Positions 34,027 through 37,714 of a stretch of DNA of 37,714 bases are shown here, piece after piece. Below the pieces are notes generated by a model. It searched no databases. It was not told where the DNA came from and saw only the letters and a list, made by a program, of their open reading frames with translations. The first letter of the stretch is position 1; every line of letters starts with the position of its first letter. A program made the position numbers and the translations under genes. This DNA comes from Lysobacterales bacterium (lineage in GTDB: Bacteria > Pseudomonadota > Gammaproteobacteria > Xanthomonadales > SZUA-38): positions 1 to 37,714 of the forward strand of contig JASJDM010000056.1 in assembly GCA_030065125.1 (NCBI GenBank), given 5' to 3'.

Positions 34027-35532
34027 CTAGGACGCGCTGTTGGATCGCCTGGGGCGATCCCTGGTCTCACTGGGATCGTAGCCTTTTTCCCGCTGGATTT
34101 CGGCCAGAATGGGGCGAATCTCGTCCAGCCTCGCATTGACCCGGGATCGCTCGTAGTAGTCGAGCTCCGGCTTTTTCAGGAGTTTCTCCAGCTGGGTGAC
34201 GGCATCGTACACGCGGCCAAGCAGGAACACGTGATCTGCATACGCCTCCTCGGCCCGCACCCATTCGCCGGTCTTGTCGGCCGCCCTGGAATACTGCAGG
34301 AACAGGCTGGCGTTATCCGGATACCGGGTCAGCAGAGGGCGCAGCAACGCCTCGGCCCGGGCGGCGCCGTCCTTGCCGCCGTGGTTGAGCAGGATTTCCG
34401 CCTTGGCCGTCGATACGGCGAGGTTTCCCGGGAAGCGTTCCAGCGCACGGTTCAGCCGGTCCTTGGCCAGATCCTGGCGGCCGCTGGCGGATTCAATCTG
34501 GGCCATGCCCAGCTGGATGGGGAGGGAGGCCGGATGTTCCCTGGCCAGGGGACCCAGGGTTTCCGTAGCGTTGAGCAGGTCGTGGTTGTTCAGTTGCGCC
34601 ATGGCCAGCCCATAGGTGTCGGCCATATTGGCTTTGCCGGTGTCGAATCGTTCGCGGTAGTGGGCCAGCAGCTGCTCGGGTCGGTTTTCGGTCAGCAGCC
34701 TAACGCGCTCCCGTATCAGGTAGAACTGATCGGGGTCCCATTCGGGATTGTTGGTGATCTGGGTCGTCCCGGCTCGGATCTTGGCTTCTGCAACCCGGGA
34801 GGCAGAAACCGGGTGAGTACGCAGGAATTCGGGAATGTTGCCGCCGCCGTAATTGCGGGCGATACGGCCCATTTTCTCAAAAAAGGTCGCCATGCCTTCG
34901 GGGTCGTAGCCGGCACGCGCAAGGGTTCGGATCCCGATGCGGTCAGCCTCGTACTCATTAGCCCGGGTGAAGTTGATCATCATCTGTTGCATCAGGCCCT
35001 GGGTCCCGATGACCGCCGCGGGTACACCATCGCCTTCACCGCCGGCCGCCACCGCCGCTCCCAGCATCAGCAGCATCATGGGGATGGACATTTTCTGGGC
35101 GCTCTCCATTCTGCGCGCCAGGTGGCGCTGGGTCACGTGGGCAATTTCATGGCCCACAACACCGGCCAGTTCAGCTTCGTTTTCCGCCAGCAGCATCAGC
35201 CCGCTGTGGATCGCAATGACACCACCGGGCGCTGCGAAGGCGTTGACCGCCTTGTTGTCTATCAGCAGGAAATGGAAGTTGCGGCTGGGTTCGTCGCTGT
35301 GGGCGGCCAAGCGAAAGCCCAGGTGCCGGATATAGCTTTCCACCAGCGGATCGTCGATGACGTGGGCCAGGCGGTTGAGTTCCCGCACCAGAGCCTCGCC
35401 GTATCGCCGTTCGTCCTGCTCGGACACGATGGCGCCCGCCGATGTCCCGATATCCGGCAGCTTGATGTCCTCGGTGCTGGACCGCGCGGGGCAGACCAGC
35501 AGCAGTAGCAGTGTCAATGCAGCAATACGCAA
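34027..35532 (-). CDS. bepA: BepA-like periplasmic M48 metalloprotease with TPR tail
   Basis: This is a 501-aa exported protein, close to E. coli BepA (YfgC, 487 aa), which chaperones and degrades outer-membrane assembly substrates such as LptD. The signal peptide has an RIAALTLLLLLVCPA core. The M48 domain carries HEIAH with His128, Glu129 and His132, and NEYEADRIGIRTLARAGYDP with the third zinc ligand. From about residue 290 the protein is built of TPR helices ending in YYERSRVNARLDEI. TTG 35532 is the only start after the in-frame stop at about 35572 that gives the signal peptide; no clear SD is visible. It is upstream of ppk on the same strand and divergent from phoU. Confidence 0.92.
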   Translation of the reverse strand: MRIAALTLLLLLVCPARSSTEDIKLPDIGTSAGAIVSEQDERRYGEALVRELNRLAHVIDDPLVESYIRHLGFRLAAHSDEPSRNFHFLLIDNKAVNAFAAPGGVIAIHSGLMLLAENEAELAGVVGHEIAHVTQRHLARRMESAQKMSIPMMLLMLGAAVAAGGEGDGVPAAVIGTQGLMQQMMINFTRANEYEADRIGIRTLARAGYDPEGMATFFEKMGRIARNYGGGNIPEFLRTHPVSASRVAEAKIRAGTTQITNNPEWDPDQFYLIRERVRLLTENRPEQLLAHYRERFDTGKANMADTYGLAMAQLNNHDLLNATETLGPLAREHPASLPIQLGMAQIESASGRQDLAKDRLNRALERFPGNLAVSTAKAEILLNHGGKDGAARAEALLRPLLTRYPDNASLFLQYSRAADKTGEWVRAEEAYADHVFLLGRVYDAVTQLEKLLKKPELDYYERSRVNARLDEIRPILAEIQREKGYDPSETRDRPRRSNSAS

Positions 35533-35734
35533 TGTTTTAGAGTACGACCTTGGCTCTACCGTTTGACCACCTTAATCAATCATCGGTTCCGGCGCCACAA
35601 GGGTGGCGGTCCTGTATCCGCTCGCGTCATCCCCCTGCAGCTGGCATCCAGTGGATAGTCAAAAAACTGTAATATTCAGCCGGAATAATGCGCTGTTAAC
35701 TCAGAAGCCGCATCGCCGGGCGCCGACATCGACC

Positions 35735-36454
35735 ATGGAAAAACTGCAGCACATATCGCGCCAATACGGCAGACAGCTTGAAGCGGTGAGGCGCAAGGTA
35801 TTGAAAATGGGCGGCCTGGTGGAGTCCCAGCTGGCCGGCGCCGTGGAGTGCATGGTTACCGGGGATGCCGAGCGAGCCCGCCACATCGCCAACCAGGATT
35901 ACCAGATCAACGCACTCGAGGTCGAGATTGACGAGGATTGCACCCGCATCCTGGCGACCCGGCAGCCAGCGGCATCGGACCTGCGGCTGGTGATGGCCGT
36001 GATCAAGACCATTACCGACCTGGAGCGAATCGGCGACGAAGCCGAACGCATCGCCAGGATGGCCAAGTTTATGGGGGGTGACGTGTTCCGGGAAACCACC
36101 ATGAGCGAGTTTGACCACATGGGGCAACTGGTACGGCAGATGCTTGGCGAGGTGCTGGATGCGTTCGCCAGAACCGACGTGGATCAGGCGGTGAAAGTGG
36201 TCAAGGCTGACGAGAAAGTGGACCTCAAATACGAGTCGCTGATCCGACAGCTGATGACCTACATGGTGGAAGATCCGCGCTGCATTCCTGTCATTCTGAA
36301 CATTCAGTGGGCTGCAAGATCACTGGAGAGAATTGGTGACCGCAGCCAGAACATCGCGGAATACATCATCTACCTGGTCCAGGGGAAAAACGTCCGCCAT
36401 ACTTCCCTGGAGAGTGTCCTGGCCGGTCAACCGGGCGATTCAAACTGGCCCTGA
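35735..36454 (+). CDS. phoU: PhoU, phosphate signalling regulator
   Basis: This is a 239-aa protein with two three-helix PhoU bundles. Metal-binding E/DxxxD-type motifs are visible in each: LERIGDEAERIARMAKF in the first and LERIGDRSQNIAEYIIYLV in the second. PhoU links the Pst phosphate transporter to PhoR and keeps the Pho regulon off when phosphate is ample (family knowledge). ATG 35735 gives the standard MEKLQHISRQY N-terminus; longer frames upstream are not homologous. No pst transporter genes are adjacent in the window. The stop is 7 bp from the convergent phoR-like stop. The 202-bp gap to bepA holds AT-rich stretches (35655-35700) but no convincing Pho box. Confidence 0.96.
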   Translation: MEKLQHISRQYGRQLEAVRRKVLKMGGLVESQLAGAVECMVTGDAERARHIANQDYQINALEVEIDEDCTRILATRQPAASDLRLVMAVIKTITDLERIGDEAERIARMAKFMGGDVFRETTMSEFDHMGQLVRQMLGEVLDAFARTDVDQAVKVVKADEKVDLKYESLIRQLMTYMVEDPRCIPVILNIQWAARSLERIGDRSQNIAEYIIYLVQGKNVRHTSLESVLAGQPGDSNWP

Positions 36455-36461
36455 CCGGTTG

Positions 36462-37714
36462 TCAGCTGGCTCGGCTGAGGGCTCCGGCTTTCCTTGCCGG
36501 CGGAAACCGACAGGTAAAGTGGCTGCCCTCACCGGGCTCGCTTTGCATGGCCAGCAGGCCGCCATGCAGCGACATCACGTGTTTGACGATGGCTAGCCCG
36601 AGACCGGTCCCGCCGGACTCTCGCGACCGATCCTTGGATACCCGATAAAACCTTTCGGTAATCCGGGCCAGGTGCTCGGCTCCGATGCCCGGCCCATTGT
36701 CGCTGACCGAAAACTCCAGCCAGCCATCGGCGGATTCCCGCCATGTAATGATGATGCGGCCGCCCTCCGGGGTGTAGCGAATGGCGTTTGACACCAGGTT
36801 CATGAAGGCGCTGTGCAGGTCAGTTGCATCGCCGAGTATGTTGGCGTTGCTGTCCATGTCGAGACGAATCCGATGGCTCCCATCGCTCAACAGCTTGGCC
36901 TCGTTCAGGATATTCTGCAGCAATTCCGCGGTGACAATTTCGGTTTCGCTTTCCAGCACATGGCTGGCGTCCAGCCTCGACAATGTAAGCAGGTCGTCGA
37001 CCAGTCCACGCATTCTGGCGGACTGCTCCAGCATGGTCACGAAAGCGGATTCCCAGTGAGGCGGTACCTCCTCGTCCAGGGTTTCCAGGTATCCGCAGAT
37101 CACGGTCAGTGGTGTTCGCAGTTCATGGGAAACATTGGCCACGAAGTCCTTTTTCATGGTTTCGGCAAGGTGCAGCTCGGTGATGTCACGGACGATCACC
37201 AGTCTGCGATCCTGGGCGTAATCAATGCCCTGCAGCTGCAGAAATGCCTGATCCTGGATAGGGCTGGGAATCACCAGCGGCGCGAATTGCCCGGCTTCGT
37301 TTTCAATCCACGTGGTAAGCGCCGGATCCCGCAACAGGTTGGTGAGGGGCTGGCCCGCATCCCTGCCGCGTTTCAGTCCGAGGAGTGAACCCGCCGCGGC
37401 GTTCAGCCAGCGGATCCGGTTTTCCCGGTCCATGGCCACTATGCCATCGGGCAGCGCCCGGTTGGCGCGGCGGATCTCCTGCACAACTTCGATCAGTTTG
37501 TCGTTGCGGATTTTGTGCGATGCCCAGCGGCTGTTTATCGCAGCGAAAACGTCTTGCCAGATGCCGTTGCCGGCGGACAGCCCATGGCTATTGTTACCGC
37601 GGGCCCAGTGGTCCAGCTGGTAGGTGCGCCACAGAGACCAGCACAACAGCGCCGTGCTCACCGCCGCGATAGCCAGCCAGGGACGCTCCAGCACCAGGCC
37701 GACTGTAATCGCAA
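36462..37714 (-). CDS. phoR: PhoR-like phosphate sensor histidine kinase (5' end cut by window)
   Basis: The visible part is at least 416 residues. A transmembrane segment runs across the window edge (ITVGLVLERPWLAIAAVSTALLCWSLW). Then come a PAS domain (LPDGIVAMDRENRIRWLN), an H-box with the phospho-His (DFVANVSHELRTPLTVICGYL) and an ATPase domain with N box MNLVSNAIRYTPEGG, G1 SDNGPGIG and G2 SGGTGLGLAIVKHV. The TM-PAS-HisKA-HATPase layout and its position beside phoU identify PhoR. The start codon is probably outside the window; the GTG at 37694 would cut into the membrane segment. A phoB gene would be expected just beyond the window edge. Confidence 0.92.
   Translation of the reverse strand, partial: AITVGLVLERPWLAIAAVSTALLCWSLWRTYQLDHWARGNNSHGLSAGNGIWQDVFAAINSRWASHKIRNDKLIEVVQEIRRANRALPDGIVAMDRENRIRWLNAAAGSLLGLKRGRDAGQPLTNLLRDPALTTWIENEAGQFAPLVIPSPIQDQAFLQLQGIDYAQDRRLVIVRDITELHLAETMKKDFVANVSHELRTPLTVICGYLETLDEEVPPHWESAFVTMLEQSARMRGLVDDLLTLSRLDASHVLESETEIVTAELLQNILNEAKLLSDGSHRIRLDMDSNANILGDATDLHSAFMNLVSNAIRYTPEGGRIIITWRESADGWLEFSVSDNGPGIGAEHLARITERFYRVSKDRSRESGGTGLGLAIVKHVMSLHGGLLAMQSEPGEGSHFTCRFPPARKAGALSRAS

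Noticed and set aside
34024..35508. 494-residue open frame on the plus strand
   Set aside because: Antisense to the bepA-like gene, which has an intact HEIAH motif, signal peptide and TPRs.

Overview
The window is a high-GC chromosomal segment of a free-living, Gram-negative gammaproteobacterium. HrpA, RelA, a YoaA/DinG helicase, Dps, Ppk/Ppx, BepA, PhoU and PhoR are typical gammaproteobacterial housekeeping types. The mix of secreted beta-propeller and cadherin-like proteins suggests an aquatic or saline lineage such as Wenzhouxiangella/Chromatiales-like bacteria; that placement is inference from gene style only.

Positions 1-5300 look like an accessory segment beside a tRNA-Lys gene. In order they hold a roughly 90% identical two-copy tandem repeat of about 344 bp, a secreted PQQ-type sugar dehydrogenase, a relic of an FAD-dependent oxidoreductase, a strong bidirectional terminator, a secreted seven-repeat FG-GAP beta-propeller protein (minus strand) and a 153-bp-period tandem repeat. 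The tRNA-Lys(TTT) gene has a near-consensus promoter with a GC-rich discriminator.

Positions 5460-19683 are mostly conserved core: dps (minus strand, own terminator), divergent hrpA overlapping a MATE exporter gene, a 1017-aa secreted protein ending in cadherin-like domains with a clear terminator, relA (TTG start), and a membrane Ser/Thr kinase whose extracytoplasmic part is built from four copies of a roughly 113-residue TPR-like unit.

Positions 19681-25059 hold a palindromic repeat element wedged between two convergent genes, a 1498-aa fusion of three glycosyltransferase modules, and a small secreted protein that is probably co-transcribed with it. A divergent lipoprotein gene overlaps the yoaA/dinG-type helicase gene. 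Then comes a BlaI-type repressor with a BlaR1/M56-type membrane protein carrying a C-terminal TonB domain, with a candidate operator over the promoter.

Positions 30259-37714 form a phosphate and polyphosphate block: bepA-like M48 protease, ppk and ppx on the minus strand, then phoU convergent with a phoR-like sensor kinase that runs off the window. A second large perfect palindrome separates this block from the BlaI/BlaR locus. Together RelA, Ppk/Ppx, PhoU/PhoR and Dps point to starvation and stress physiology. I see no phage, CRISPR, toxin-antitoxin or intact transposase genes. The most unusual items are the repeat elements that supply stop codons, the 113-residue kinase repeat, the triple glycosyltransferase, and a short C-terminal aromatic/acidic motif shared by two secreted proteins.
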